Source of the DNA: Magicicada septendecula
Lineage: Eukaryota; Arthropoda; Insecta; Hemiptera; Cicadidae
NCBI GenBank assembly: GCA_034769895.1
Contig: CM068367.1
Span: forward strand, 1,313,937,046 to 1,314,001,045
DNA: 64,000 bases
Direction of reading: 5' to 3'
In this document: in pieces, positions 11,647 through 22,153 of the stretch
Position numbering within the stretch: the first letter of the stretch is position 1
Layout of the letters: every line of letters starts with the position of its first letter
Made by a program: the position numbers and the translations under genes
The notes under the pieces: model-generated
What the model was told of the DNA's origin: nothing
The model's input: the letters and a program-made list of their open reading frames with translations, nothing else
Database searches by the model: none

Positions 11647-12356
11647 TCTTATATATAAAAATGAATGTTTCTTTGTCCCGTATGCGTTCCTATACCATTC
11701 ATCCGATTGCGATGAAACTTCGGTGAGTTGTTCTGCGCATGTCCGCGAAGGTTTCTTCCACATCTCCTCCTAAACCACTGTACCGATTTCAACCAAACTT
11801 GGCACAAATATTTTACTCAACGGGAGAACCAACATAGGATAGGTGTTTTTTCGATGGGGTCCTTTTGGGGGTTCTTTGGGGTCTTCCACATCGCCTCCTA
11901 AACCACTGGACCGATTTCAACCAAACTTGGCACAAATATTTTACGCAAAGGGAGAACCAACATAGGACAAGTGTTTTTTTCGATACGATCCTTTGGGGGG
12001 TCCTTTGGGGTCTTCCACGTCTCCACCTAAACCATTGGATCGATTTCAACCAAACTTGGCACAAATATTTTACGCAACGGGAGAACCAACATAGGACAGG
12101 TGTTTTTTCGATACGATCCTCTGGGGGGTCCTTTGCGGTCTTAAAAAACTATTAGATCTGGTTACTATGGCAACCCAATAGAATAGATTCTGTTCTAAAT
12201 ATATTATCGCATTAAATTGAAGACCACGCGAACGAAGTTGTGGGCAACAGCTATTTATTTTTAAGAAGCATACTTTAATTAAACTTTATTAATTAAACTA
12301 ACATTTTCATTACGTACAACGTGAAACTCCGTAGCGAAGCACGGGTATTCTGCTAG
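11647..12356 (+). mobile_element. Non-autonomous Helitron (710 bp)
   Basis: Starts TCTTATATATAAAAATGAAT after an A (11646) and ends CTAG (12353-12356) before a T. The 3' end has the expected hairpin CCGT-A-GC GAA GC-ACGG at 12329-12344, about nine bases before CTAG. TC start, CTRR end, subterminal hairpin and insertion between A and T define Helitrons. It lacks Rep/helicase coding sequence. Inside are about three ~125-130 bp tandem repeats (starts near 11753, 11878 and 12010) built on TCCAC(A/G)TC...ACCGATTTCAACCAAACTTG. Its last ~180 bp are carried along in each tandem unit, with 3' ends also at 17480 and 22558. Confidence 0.8.
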
Positions 12357-13069
<713 letters not shown>

Positions 13070-13400
13070 TGCATATTTTTTATATATATGTGTACAACGT
13101 TATCGGCAACAAAGAAGTAGTTTTTGTTAAAATTCCTTCCCGGGATATTTGGCCGTAGTCCAATGTTTTCTACAAAACCAGACGTTTCGGCAATGCCATT
13201 GACTTCCATCATCAGTGAAAATCGAGTGCGATAACGTGAGGTGGTATATGTTAGTGACCACAGTACTGTGGTTAAGGCTGAAGCAGTAAGTAGAAAGAAG
13301 TAGTTTCTATGGTAATATTTCATTTCGAAAATGATTTTAAAAATAAATCTTAGAATATGGAAGTCATGTATGGTTCGCCATACCGATATTTAACAATTAC
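13070..13400 (-). repeat. Hammerhead-bearing repeat (PLE pLTR type), unit 1
   Basis: On the minus strand: CCACAGTACTGTGG palindrome, then a hammerhead core (CTGATGA, complement at 13209-13215; GAAACGTC, complement at 13181-13188), then CGGCCAAATATCCCGGGAAGG. Stem II contains CAATG/CATTG; stem III is just AC/GT; predicted cleavage follows GTC. Two-base-pair stem III with no loop is the form described for PLE hammerheads. A diverged inverted copy is at 9119-9480. No reverse transcriptase of this family is nearby, so it is a solitary end. Confidence 0.6.
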
Positions 13401-13751
13401 CATTGTTTCAAAAAGTTTAAATAAATTTTCAAGTGCTTTACTCTTGTTAAAACGTAAAAGGTTGCAGGTAAACTACCACTTCCCCTTAACCGATCTTCAC
13501 CAAAATCTAAAGTCCTTGAGATCTCTACAATTCAGGGACGTATGCAAAAAATTATTTGATTCTGTTTGAATTTGCGGCTGTTATCGTTTGCCATAGAAAA
13601 TACGCTTGATAAAAAAACGTTGCAGGTAAACTACCCCTTTCCCCTTAACCGATCTTCACCAAAAACAATAGGTCTTGAGTACTCTACAAATCAGGGCTGT
13701 ATGCAAAACATTATTTGATTCTGTTTGGATTTGCGGCTGTTATCGTTTGCC

Positions 13752-13762
13752 ATAGAAAATAC
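13752..13762 (+). repeat. PLE copy 1 target duplication, left
   Basis: ATAGAAAATAC, repeated exactly at 17161-17171. The 11 bp are ordinary satellite sequence, and the satellite resumes in phase after the second copy, so this is a true duplication of the insertion target. Confidence 0.8.
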
Positions 13763-14601
13763 TATAAAATAGGTTATTTACCTTCTGTCGACGTTTCTTA
13801 AAATCCTTTTAGGATGACTCGAGTTTCAACACCATTTGGTGTCATCATCAGATCGGTGAATTAGGTTAAAACATTTCGATGCATATGCATCTCGTTAGAT
13901 ATTAAAAGATTAAAAACAACACATAACATTATATAAAACAATAAATAAACTATATCACAATAAAATAACATTAATAAAAGAATATAAAAACAACGCGGCC
14001 GCAAACGAACCTGTACAGGAACGCACCCCACGGTAAGATTAATCAATGCCGGTTTGACCTCGGTTCAATTTCATCGATCTGATATAGCCAATCTCTCGTT
14101 CCATAAGATCGATTCTATTAAATAAAACATTATTGTTATGTATTGCTTTTTCATTTAGGACACGATTGTGATCCTTCTTTATGGCTTTGTATATCTCGAA
14201 TCTTTCGAGGGTGTCCAGCTTTAGTGACTTTTTACATTTATGTAGGATATCTAAATTATCGTTGATACTTTTTATATTATGGTTATATGAGCTCAAATGT
14301 TCTGCAAATGTAGATCTTGTTACATTTGACTTGGAGCTTGGGATATGTTCTTTATAGCGTAATTTGAAAGAACGACCTGTTTGTCCTATATAGAACTGTG
14401 TGCAATCAGAACAATTAAGTCTATATACACCAGTACCATCAAATATATCGGAGGGTGTATTTTTGTTGGTAAAAGTGAGTTTTTTCTCAAGTTTATTACT
14501 TGCCTTTGAGGCCAATGTAATATTATGCTTTTTTAATAGGTTTTTTAAAGTATGGTATAGATTTTCACCATATTCTATAGCAATGTATTTGTTTTCTTTG
14601 G
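13761..14601 (-). repeat. PLE copy 1 inverted arm, left (pseudo-LTR)
   Basis: Inverse of 16285-17126. I saw two differences: one base that changes ERFEIYKA to ERFDIYKA in the encoded peptide, and one T more or fewer near 13900. In this arm the endonuclease end of the PLE protein is in frame with the reverse transcriptase. Confidence 0.88.
13812..13856 (-). ncRNA. Hammerhead ribozyme, PLE copy 1 left arm
   Basis: Minus-strand order: CTGATGA (complement of 13845-13851), U, stem II GACACC-AAAT-GGTGTT, GAAAC (13824-13827 is the complement of GAAA), stem III ACUC/GAGU with no loop, cleavage expected after GUC (complement of 13816-13818), then AUCC. All core bases of a type I hammerhead are present. 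A loopless palindromic stem III suggests it works best as a dimer, as proposed for PLE hammerheads. It is in the sense orientation of the element, near its 3' end. Confidence 0.8.
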
Positions 14602-16267
14602 ATACATCAATATTTATTGGTTTGTTTTGTTTTTTATTAATTAATCTATCTACTATATGACTTTTGTATCCATTGGCCAATGCTATGTGCTTGATAATGT
14701 TTAGTTCACTGTTATAATCATCTGTAGATAAGGGCAATGCAAGCAATCTATGAATCATGCAGTTAAAAAAAGCCATTTTATGTGACATAGGGTGATACGA
14801 TGAGGCGTGAATAGCATGATCTGTGATTGTTGGTTTTCTGTAAATATTATAGCTAATTTTATTATTTATTTTAGTTAAAGTTAAATCTAAAAAATTAATT
14901 TTATTATTCATTTCAGTTTCTAATGTGAATTGTAAATTATTTGTAATAGTGTTCATATATTTTTTAAGCATTTCTAATTGTCTGCAATTGCCATTGTAAA
15001 TCATTATTGTGTCATCCACATATCGTCGGTAAAATAAAATTTTTGTATAATGTTTGTTTTTAGTTGATAAAATTTCATTTGTTTCAATATGATTTAGGTA
15101 AATTTCAGCCAGGATGCCTGACAATGGGGATCCCATAGCTAAACCATCCCGTTGTAAATAATATTTGTTTTCGAAAGTAAAGTAATTTTGTTCTAATATT
15201 ACTTTTGTCAAATTGATTAACTCATCAACTGCTTCATAATTTAATGTGGATTTAGATAGTAATAAATTTTTAGCTATTTCTAACGTTTCGGTAATAGGTA
15301 TGTTCGTGTATAGATTTACTATGTCGAATGAGGTGAGAGTGTGTCTCGGTTCGATTGTAATAGTTTTTGTAAGTTCGACCAGTTCTAAGCTGTTTTTTAA
15401 ACTATAATTTTTATTAAACGTTATATGTTGTCTAAAAATTTTTTCAAGTTTTTTGGCAATTTTATATGAAGGTGCAGACATAAAATTAACTAAAGGACGG
15501 ATAGGCATATTATTTTTACGTATTTTTGGAAGGCCCTTAAGTCTAGGGGCCTTGGGGTCTATCATTTTTAAGTGTTTTTTCTCATCATGCGTAATGACAT
15601 ATTTTGATTTATTCAATATTGATTTCACTTTATTGTTAAATGTAAGAGTGGGATCGCTATGAATCTCAATAATGTTATTGTTTTTAATGAAGTCCAGTAT
15701 CTTATTTTTATAATCATCATAAGTTAAAATTACGAGAGTTTGACCTTTGTCCGCTTTGGTGACGATTGCGTTATGGTCTATTAATTTCGTCTTTATCTCG
15801 TTAAACACCCTTGTTTCGCTATGGTAAATAGTTTTTGTATTCTTTATGTTTTCGGCTTTTAAAACGTTTTTTATTTTATTGTCAATTGCATGTCTTATTA
15901 CTGTTTTCGTTTCTTCATTAGGTATGGAATTTATTGCGGTTTCAGCGTTTAATATTTCGTTACAGAGTGATTGTTTGGAACTATTGTTTTTAAGATTGTA
16001 TTTTAAGCCTTTATTCAATAAGTTAGTTTCTTCGTTGTTGAACTGTATTCCGGTAAGATTAACAATACGTGGGTAAAACTGGTGATTTATTACATTGTTC
16101 TCTTGCGTGTCGTTCTGTTTTTTCAATAAGTTACGAATTTTTTTACTTTGTGTCTTCTTTTTCTTTATAATGGTACTATTTATTTGTCTTTCAATCAAAT
16201 ATGTTACATTGTGGACTTGTGAGGCATGTAGGTTTTGTAAAAGTTCGAGATGTTTTTTCAAGAGCAT
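14039..16267 (-). CDS. Penelope-like reverse transcriptase with GIY-YIG endonuclease, intact
   Basis: 742 residues counted from the methionine at 16265-16267 (MLLKKHLELL). The open frame extends 73 codons further upstream, but that part is antisense to the inverted arm, so I do not take it as protein. Visible in order: N-terminal basic helical region; ADKG motif (about residue 172), a PLE signature; RPLVNF (about 257); RT motif A SFDIVNLYTNIP (about 313); motif B DGLAMGSPLS (about 374); catalytic YVDD (about 416); NFLDL (about 458); then the endonuclease with a CSDC pair (619, 622), GVY and FYIGQTGR (about 613 and 625), FAEH (about 654) and ERFEIYKA (about 688). It copies element RNA at a nicked chromosomal target. 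Length and order match EN-plus Penelope-like elements. Stop at 14039-14041. Translated copy 2 is identical. Confidence 0.92.
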   Translation of the reverse strand: MLLKKHLELLQNLHASQVHNVTYLIERQINSTIIKKKKTQSKKIRNLLKKQNDTQENNVINHQFYPRIVNLTGIQFNNEETNLLNKGLKYNLKNNSSKQSLCNEILNAETAINSIPNEETKTVIRHAIDNKIKNVLKAENIKNTKTIYHSETRVFNEIKTKLIDHNAIVTKADKGQTLVILTYDDYKNKILDFIKNNNIIEIHSDPTLTFNNKVKSILNKSKYVITHDEKKHLKMIDPKAPRLKGLPKIRKNNMPIRPLVNFMSAPSYKIAKKLEKIFRQHITFNKNYSLKNSLELVELTKTITIEPRHTLTSFDIVNLYTNIPITETLEIAKNLLLSKSTLNYEAVDELINLTKVILEQNYFTFENKYYLQRDGLAMGSPLSGILAEIYLNHIETNEILSTKNKHYTKILFYRRYVDDTIMIYNGNCRQLEMLKKYMNTITNNLQFTLETEMNNKINFLDLTLTKINNKISYNIYRKPTITDHAIHASSYHPMSHKMAFFNCMIHRLLALPLSTDDYNSELNIIKHIALANGYKSHIVDRLINKKQNKPINIDVSKENKYIAIEYGENLYHTLKNLLKKHNITLASKASNKLEKKLTFTNKNTPSDIFDGTGVYRLNCSDCTQFYIGQTGRSFKLRYKEHIPSSKSNVTRSTFAEHLSSYNHNIKSINDNLDILHKCKKSLKLDTLERFEIYKAIKKDHNRVLNEKAIHNNNVLFNRIDLMEREIGYIRSMKLNRGQTGID

Positions 16268-16284
16268 CGTATTGAAAAAAAATA

Positions 16285-17126
16285 CCAAAGAAAACAAATA
16301 CATTGCTATAGAATATGGTGAAAATCTATACCATACTTTAAAAAACCTATTAAAAAAGCATAATATTACATTGGCCTCAAAGGCAAGTAATAAACTTGAG
16401 AAAAAACTCACTTTTACCAACAAAAATACACCCTCCGATATATTTGATGGTACTGGTGTATATAGACTTAATTGTTCTGATTGCACACAGTTCTATATAG
16501 GACAAACAGGTCGTTCTTTCAAATTACGCTATAAAGAACATATCCCAAGCTCCAAGTCAAATGTAACAAGATCTACATTTGCAGAACATTTGAGCTCATA
16601 TAACCATAATATAAAAAGTATCAACGATAATTTAGATATCCTACATAAATGTAAAAAGTCACTAAAGCTGGACACCCTCGAAAGATTCGATATATACAAA
16701 GCCATAAAGAAGGATCACAATCGTGTCCTAAATGAAAAAGCAATACATAACAATAATGTTTTATTTAATAGAATCGATCTTATGGAACGAGAGATTGGCT
16801 ATATCAGATCGATGAAATTGAACCGAGGTCAAACCGGCATTGATTAATCTTACCGTGGGGTGCGTTCCTGTACAGGTTCGTTTGCGGCCGCGTTGTTTTT
16901 ATATTCTTTTATTAATGTTATTTTATTGTGATATAGTTTATTTATTGTTTTATATAATGTTATGTGTTGTTTTTAATCTTTTAAATATCTAACGAGATGC
17001 ATATGCATCGAAATGTTTTAACCTAATTCACCGATCTGATGATGACACCAAATGGTGTTGAAACTCGAGTCATCCTAAAAGGATTTTAAGAAACGTCGAC
17101 AGAAGGTAAATAACCTATTTTATAGT
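16285..17126 (+). repeat. PLE copy 1 inverted arm, right (pseudo-LTR), carrying a second endonuclease sequence
   Basis: Inverse of 13761-14601. On the plus strand it is open from the arm edge to 16847 and encodes the same GIY-YIG end (CSDC, FYIGQTGR, ERFDIYKA) as the real protein. The plus-strand frame opens at 16095, upstream of the arm, so an endonuclease-only peptide is possible, but nothing shows it is made. Confidence 0.88.
17031..17075 (+). ncRNA. Hammerhead ribozyme, PLE copy 1 right arm
   Basis: CTGATGA at 17036-17042, GAAA at 17060-17063, GTC cleavage triplet at 17069-17071. Same sequence as the left-arm ribozyme but on the opposite strand, so it is antisense in the PLE coding transcript and functional only in plus-strand RNA. 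Confidence 0.8.
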
Positions 17127-17160
17127 CTTAATCGTTTCTGGAGGCAAGAAAAATGTTTAA

Positions 17161-17171
17161 ATAGAAAATAC
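17161..17171 (+). repeat. PLE copy 1 target duplication, right
   Basis: ATAGAAAATAC, identical to 13752-13762. Confidence 0.8.
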
Positions 17172-17250
17172 CCTTGTTAAAAAAACGTTGCAGGTAAACT
17201 ACCCCTTTCCCTCAACCGATCTTCACCAAAAACAATAGGTCTTGAGAACT

Positions 17251-17282
17251 CTACAATTTAGGAATAGATTCCTAAATTGTAG
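17251..17282. repeat. Perfect 32-bp palindrome at the unit 1/unit 2 junction
   Basis: Arms of 15 bp (CTACAATTTAGGAAT) around a 2-base centre. The left arm is ordinary satellite sequence; the right arm is its inverse, followed by AATTCCTATTCTACT and then Helitron sequence at 17298. It looks like a templated join made when the unit was duplicated. Confidence 0.8.
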
Positions 17283-17587
17283 AATTCCTATTCTACTCCC
17301 AATAGAATAGATTCTGTTCTAAATATATTATCGCATTAAATTGAAGACCACGCGAACGAAGTTGTGGGCAACAGCTATTTATTTTTAAGAAGCCTACTTT
17401 AATTAAACTTTATTAATTAAACTAACATTTTCATTACGTGCAACGTGAAACTCCGTAGCGAAGCACGGGTATTCTGCTAGTCATGTATAAGAGAAAATAT
17501 ATCGTGCGTGGCAGGCAAGCATATCTGTTATGTACTGTTTACGTTTCCATTTTATTATTATCACTACCGCAATAAAAAGGCAGGGAA

Positions 17588-17588
<1 letters not shown>

Positions 17589-17661
<73 letters not shown>
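17589..17661 (+). repeat. (AC)n microsatellite, 73 bp
   Basis: Unit 2 counterpart of 12465-12583. Confidence 0.95.
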
Positions 17662-17663
<2 letters not shown>

Positions 17664-18147
17664 TCGCGTTATTTCTGGCCTCATTCATGTTTATTTTCTT
17701 ACATTTGCACGGTTTTTAAATGGAAAGTGCCGAACCCATACCAACATAACGCATGCAAGCCGAAAAAGTGTCCAGCGTGGATAGCGATTTGCTTCCTGTG
17801 GATCGCTGGGCAGTGTAACTGCACGTGTTTACAGAGGAACGATTCATAGACAGACTTTTCGTCTTTAGGGAATGAACCCTCTGCAAGATGCTGAGGGTCC
17901 ATGAGTGACTTCGGAGCGCTCCTTCTTTTCCGCGTGTTTGTTCTGTGAAACGTACACTGTAGATTCGCAGATTTATTCTAAGCAACGCTCAATAGGAAAT
18001 GTTGAAAATTTTTGTCCACGGTGAACCCTCATACACACTAAACCTGCTCTGATGTTTTAATTACGGACATCATAATATTAAAACTTTGGAAACTTGAGCA
18101 CTACTTAATGGAGCTCAATCATTAACTTATACAAGCCATTAATTTTA

Positions 18148-18478
18148 TGCATATTTTTTATATATATGTGTACAACGTTATCGGGAACAAAGAAGTAGTT
18201 TTTGTTAAAATTCCTTCCCGGGATATTTGGCCGTAGTCCAATGTTTTCTACAAAACCAGACGTTTCGGCAATGCCATTGACTTCCATCATCAGTGAAAAT
18301 CGAGTGCGATAACGTGAGGTGGTATATGTTAGTGACCACAGTACTGTGGTTAAGGCTGAAGCAGTAAGTAGAAAGAAGTAGTTTCTATGGTAATATTTCA
18401 TTTCGAAAATGATTTTAAAAATAAATCTTAGAATATGGAAGTCATGTATGGTTCGCCATACCGATATTTAACAATTAC
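18148..18478 (-). repeat. Hammerhead-bearing repeat, unit 2
   Basis: Copy of 13070-13400 at an offset of 5078 bp, with hammerhead core at about 18253-18300 on the minus strand. One unit-specific base lies at 18185. Confidence 0.6.
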
Positions 18479-18889
18479 CATTGTTTCAAAAAGTTTAAAT
18501 AAATTTTCAAGTGCTTTACTCTTGTTAAAACGTAAAAGGTTGCAGGTAAACTACCACTTCCCCTTAACCGATCTTCACCAAAATCTAAAGTCCTTGAGAT
18601 CTCTACAATTCAGGGACGTATGCAAAAAATTATTTGATTCTGTTTGAATTTGCGGCTGTTATCGTTTGCCATAGAAAATACGCTTGATAAAAAAACGTTG
18701 CAGGTAAACTACCCCTTTCCCCTTAACCGATCTTCACCAAAAACAATAGGTCTTGAGTACTCTACAAATCAGGGCTGTATGCAAAACATTATTTGATTCT
18801 GTTTGGATTTGCGGCTGTTATCGTTTGCCATAGAAAATACTATAAAATAGGTTATTTACCTTCTGTCGACGTTTCTTAAAATCCTTTTA

Positions 18890-18934
18890 GGATGACTCGA
18901 GTTTCAACACCATTTGGTGTCATCATCAGATCGG
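18890..18934 (-). ncRNA. Hammerhead ribozyme, PLE copy 2 left arm
   Basis: Copy of the 13812-13856 ribozyme with all core bases present. Confidence 0.8.
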
Positions 18935-19116
18935 TGAATTAGGTTAAAACATTTCGATGCATATGCATCTCGTTAGATATTAAAAGATTAAAAACAACAC
19001 ATAACATTATATAAAACAATAAATAAACTATATCACAATAAAATAACATTAATAAAAGAATATAAAAACAACGCGGCCGCAAACGAACCTGTACAGGAAC
19101 GCACCCCACGGTAAGA

Positions 19117-21345
19117 TTAATCAATGCCGGTTTGACCTCGGTTCAATTTCATCGATCTGATATAGCCAATCTCTCGTTCCATAAGATCGATTCTATTAAA
19201 TAAAACATTATTGTTATGTATTGCTTTTTCATTTAGGACACGATTGTGATCCTTCTTTATGGCTTTGTATATCTCGAATCTTTCGAGGGTGTCCAGCTTT
19301 AGTGACTTTTTACATTTATGTAGGATATCTAAATTATCGTTGATACTTTTTATATTATGGTTATATGAGCTCAAATGTTCTGCAAATGTAGATCTTGTTA
19401 CATTTGACTTGGAGCTTGGGATATGTTCTTTATAGCGTAATTTGAAAGAACGACCTGTTTGTCCTATATAGAACTGTGTGCAATCAGAACAATTAAGTCT
19501 ATATACACCAGTACCATCAAATATATCGGAGGGTGTATTTTTGTTGGTAAAAGTGAGTTTTTTCTCAAGTTTATTACTTGCCTTTGAGGCCAATGTAATA
19601 TTATGCTTTTTTAATAGGTTTTTTAAAGTATGGTATAGATTTTCACCATATTCTATAGCAATGTATTTGTTTTCTTTGGATACATCAATATTTATTGGTT
19701 TGTTTTGTTTTTTATTAATTAATCTATCTACTATATGACTTTTGTATCCATTGGCCAATGCTATGTGCTTGATAATGTTTAGTTCACTGTTATAATCATC
19801 TGTAGATAAGGGCAATGCAAGCAATCTATGAATCATGCAGTTAAAAAAAGCCATTTTATGTGACATAGGGTGATACGATGAGGCGTGAATAGCATGATCT
19901 GTGATTGTTGGTTTTCTGTAAATATTATAGCTAATTTTATTATTTATTTTAGTTAAAGTTAAATCTAAAAAATTAATTTTATTATTCATTTCAGTTTCTA
20001 ATGTGAATTGTAAATTATTTGTAATAGTGTTCATATATTTTTTAAGCATTTCTAATTGTCTGCAATTGCCATTGTAAATCATTATTGTGTCATCCACATA
20101 TCGTCGGTAAAATAAAATTTTTGTATAATGTTTGTTTTTAGTTGATAAAATTTCATTTGTTTCAATATGATTTAGGTAAATTTCAGCCAGGATGCCTGAC
20201 AATGGGGATCCCATAGCTAAACCATCCCGTTGTAAATAATATTTGTTTTCGAAAGTAAAGTAATTTTGTTCTAATATTACTTTTGTCAAATTGATTAACT
20301 CATCAACTGCTTCATAATTTAATGTGGATTTAGATAGTAATAAATTTTTAGCTATTTCTAACGTTTCGGTAATAGGTATGTTCGTGTATAGATTTACTAT
20401 GTCGAATGAGGTGAGAGTGTGTCTCGGTTCGATTGTAATAGTTTTTGTAAGTTCGACCAGTTCTAAGCTGTTTTTTAAACTATAATTTTTATTAAACGTT
20501 ATATGTTGTCTAAAAATTTTTTCAAGTTTTTTGGCAATTTTATATGAAGGTGCAGACATAAAATTAACTAAAGGACGGATAGGCATATTATTTTTACGTA
20601 TTTTTGGAAGGCCCTTAAGTCTAGGGGCCTTGGGGTCTATCATTTTTAAGTGTTTTTTCTCATCATGCGTAATGACATATTTTGATTTATTCAATATTGA
20701 TTTCACTTTATTGTTAAATGTAAGAGTGGGATCGCTATGAATCTCAATAATGTTATTGTTTTTAATGAAGTCCAGTATCTTATTTTTATAATCATCATAA
20801 GTTAAAATTACGAGAGTTTGACCTTTGTCCGCTTTGGTGACGATTGCGTTATGGTCTATTAATTTCGTCTTTATCTCGTTAAACACCCTTGTTTCGCTAT
20901 GGTAAATAGTTTTTGTATTCTTTATGTTTTCGGCTTTTAAAACGTTTTTTATTTTATTGTCAATTGCATGTCTTATTACTGTTTTCGTTTCTTCATTAGG
21001 TATGGAATTTATTGCGGTTTCAGCGTTTAATATTTCGTTACAGAGTGATTGTTTGGAACTATTGTTTTTAAGATTGTATTTTAAGCCTTTATTCAATAAG
21101 TTAGTTTCTTCGTTGTTGAACTGTATTCCGGTAAGATTAACAATACGTGGGTAAAACTGGTGATTTATTACATTGTTCTCTTGCGTGTCGTTCTGTTTTT
21201 TCAATAAGTTACGAATTTTTTTACTTTGTGTCTTCTTTTTCTTTATAATGGTACTATTTATTTGTCTTTCAATCAAATATGTTACATTGTGGACTTGTGA
21301 GGCATGTAGGTTTTGTAAAAGTTCGAGATGTTTTTTCAAGAGCAT
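19117..21345 (-). CDS. Penelope-like reverse transcriptase with GIY-YIG endonuclease, copy 2, intact
   Basis: Translated sequence identical over the full length to the product of 14039-16267, with the same ADKG, SFDIVNLYTNIP, DGLAMGSPLS, YVDD and GIY-YIG motifs. The start is again placed at MLLKKHLELL, because the upstream open frame lies in the inverted arm. It has no stops or frameshifts, so the pair is either very recently duplicated or homogenised. An assembly duplication is also possible. Confidence 0.9.
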   Translation of the reverse strand: MLLKKHLELLQNLHASQVHNVTYLIERQINSTIIKKKKTQSKKIRNLLKKQNDTQENNVINHQFYPRIVNLTGIQFNNEETNLLNKGLKYNLKNNSSKQSLCNEILNAETAINSIPNEETKTVIRHAIDNKIKNVLKAENIKNTKTIYHSETRVFNEIKTKLIDHNAIVTKADKGQTLVILTYDDYKNKILDFIKNNNIIEIHSDPTLTFNNKVKSILNKSKYVITHDEKKHLKMIDPKAPRLKGLPKIRKNNMPIRPLVNFMSAPSYKIAKKLEKIFRQHITFNKNYSLKNSLELVELTKTITIEPRHTLTSFDIVNLYTNIPITETLEIAKNLLLSKSTLNYEAVDELINLTKVILEQNYFTFENKYYLQRDGLAMGSPLSGILAEIYLNHIETNEILSTKNKHYTKILFYRRYVDDTIMIYNGNCRQLEMLKKYMNTITNNLQFTLETEMNNKINFLDLTLTKINNKISYNIYRKPTITDHAIHASSYHPMSHKMAFFNCMIHRLLALPLSTDDYNSELNIIKHIALANGYKSHIVDRLINKKQNKPINIDVSKENKYIAIEYGENLYHTLKNLLKKHNITLASKASNKLEKKLTFTNKNTPSDIFDGTGVYRLNCSDCTQFYIGQTGRSFKLRYKEHIPSSKSNVTRSTFAEHLSSYNHNIKSINDNLDILHKCKKSLKLDTLERFEIYKAIKKDHNRVLNEKAIHNNNVLFNRIDLMEREIGYIRSMKLNRGQTGID

Positions 21346-22108
21346 CGTATTGAAAAAAAATACCAAAGAAAACAAATACATTGCTATAGAATATGGTGAA
21401 AATCTATACCATACTTTAAAAAACCTATTAAAAAAGCATAATATTACATTGGCCTCAAAGGCAAGTAATAAACTTGAGAAAAAACTCACTTTTACCAACA
21501 AAAATACACCCTCCGATATATTTGATGGTACTGGTGTATATAGACTTAATTGTTCTGATTGCACACAGTTCTATATAGGACAAACAGGTCGTTCTTTCAA
21601 ATTACGCTATAAAGAACATATCCCAAGCTCCAAGTCAAATGTAACAAGATCTACATTTGCAGAACATTTGAGCTCATATAACCATAATATAAAAAGTATC
21701 AACGATAATTTAGATATCCTACATAAATGTAAAAAGTCACTAAAGCTGGACACCCTCGAAAGATTCGATATATACAAAGCCATAAAGAAGGATCACAATC
21801 GTGTCCTAAATGAAAAAGCAATACATAACAATAATGTTTTATTTAATAGAATCGATCTTATGGAACGAGAGATTGGCTATATCAGATCGATGAAATTGAA
21901 CCGAGGTCAAACCGGCATTGATTAATCTTACCGTGGGGTGCGTTCCTGTACAGGTTCGTTTGCGGCCGCGTTGTTTTTATATTCTTTTATTAATGTTATT
22001 TTATTGTGATATAGTTTATTTATTGTTTTATATAATGTTATGTGTTGTTTTTAATCTTTTAAATATCTAACGAGATGCATATGCATCGAAATGTTTTAAC
22101 CTAATTCA

Positions 22109-22153
22109 CCGATCTGATGATGACACCAAATGGTGTTGAAACTCGAGTCATCC
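22109..22153 (+). ncRNA. Hammerhead ribozyme, PLE copy 2 right arm
   Basis: Copy of the 17031-17075 ribozyme on the plus strand, with all core bases present. Confidence 0.8.

Larger units (their letters stand above)
13763..17160 (-). mobile_element. Penelope-like element, copy 1, complete
   Basis: Bounded by the 11-bp target duplication ATAGAAAATAC. Organisation: inverted arms 13763-14601 and 16285-17126 (matching from 13761), a central 1.7 kb, and a 34-bp extra tail (17127-17160, beginning CTTAATCGTTTCTGG) on one end only. Pseudo-LTR arms plus a ~30-40 bp one-sided tail are typical of Penelope-like elements. The single protein is encoded on the minus strand, running from the centre into the left arm. 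Both arms carry a hammerhead ribozyme. It sits in a ~160-bp satellite array. The ORF is intact and the arms differ by about one substitution and one indel, so I infer recent activity. Confidence 0.88.

Noticed and set aside
16268..16486. The 73 upstream codons of the PLE open frame beginning MQSEQLSLY (and the same at 21346-21564)
   Set aside because: This stretch is the antisense of the endonuclease-coding arm and repeats as a plus-strand frame at 14400; it exists because of the inverted arm and not as a protein N-terminus.
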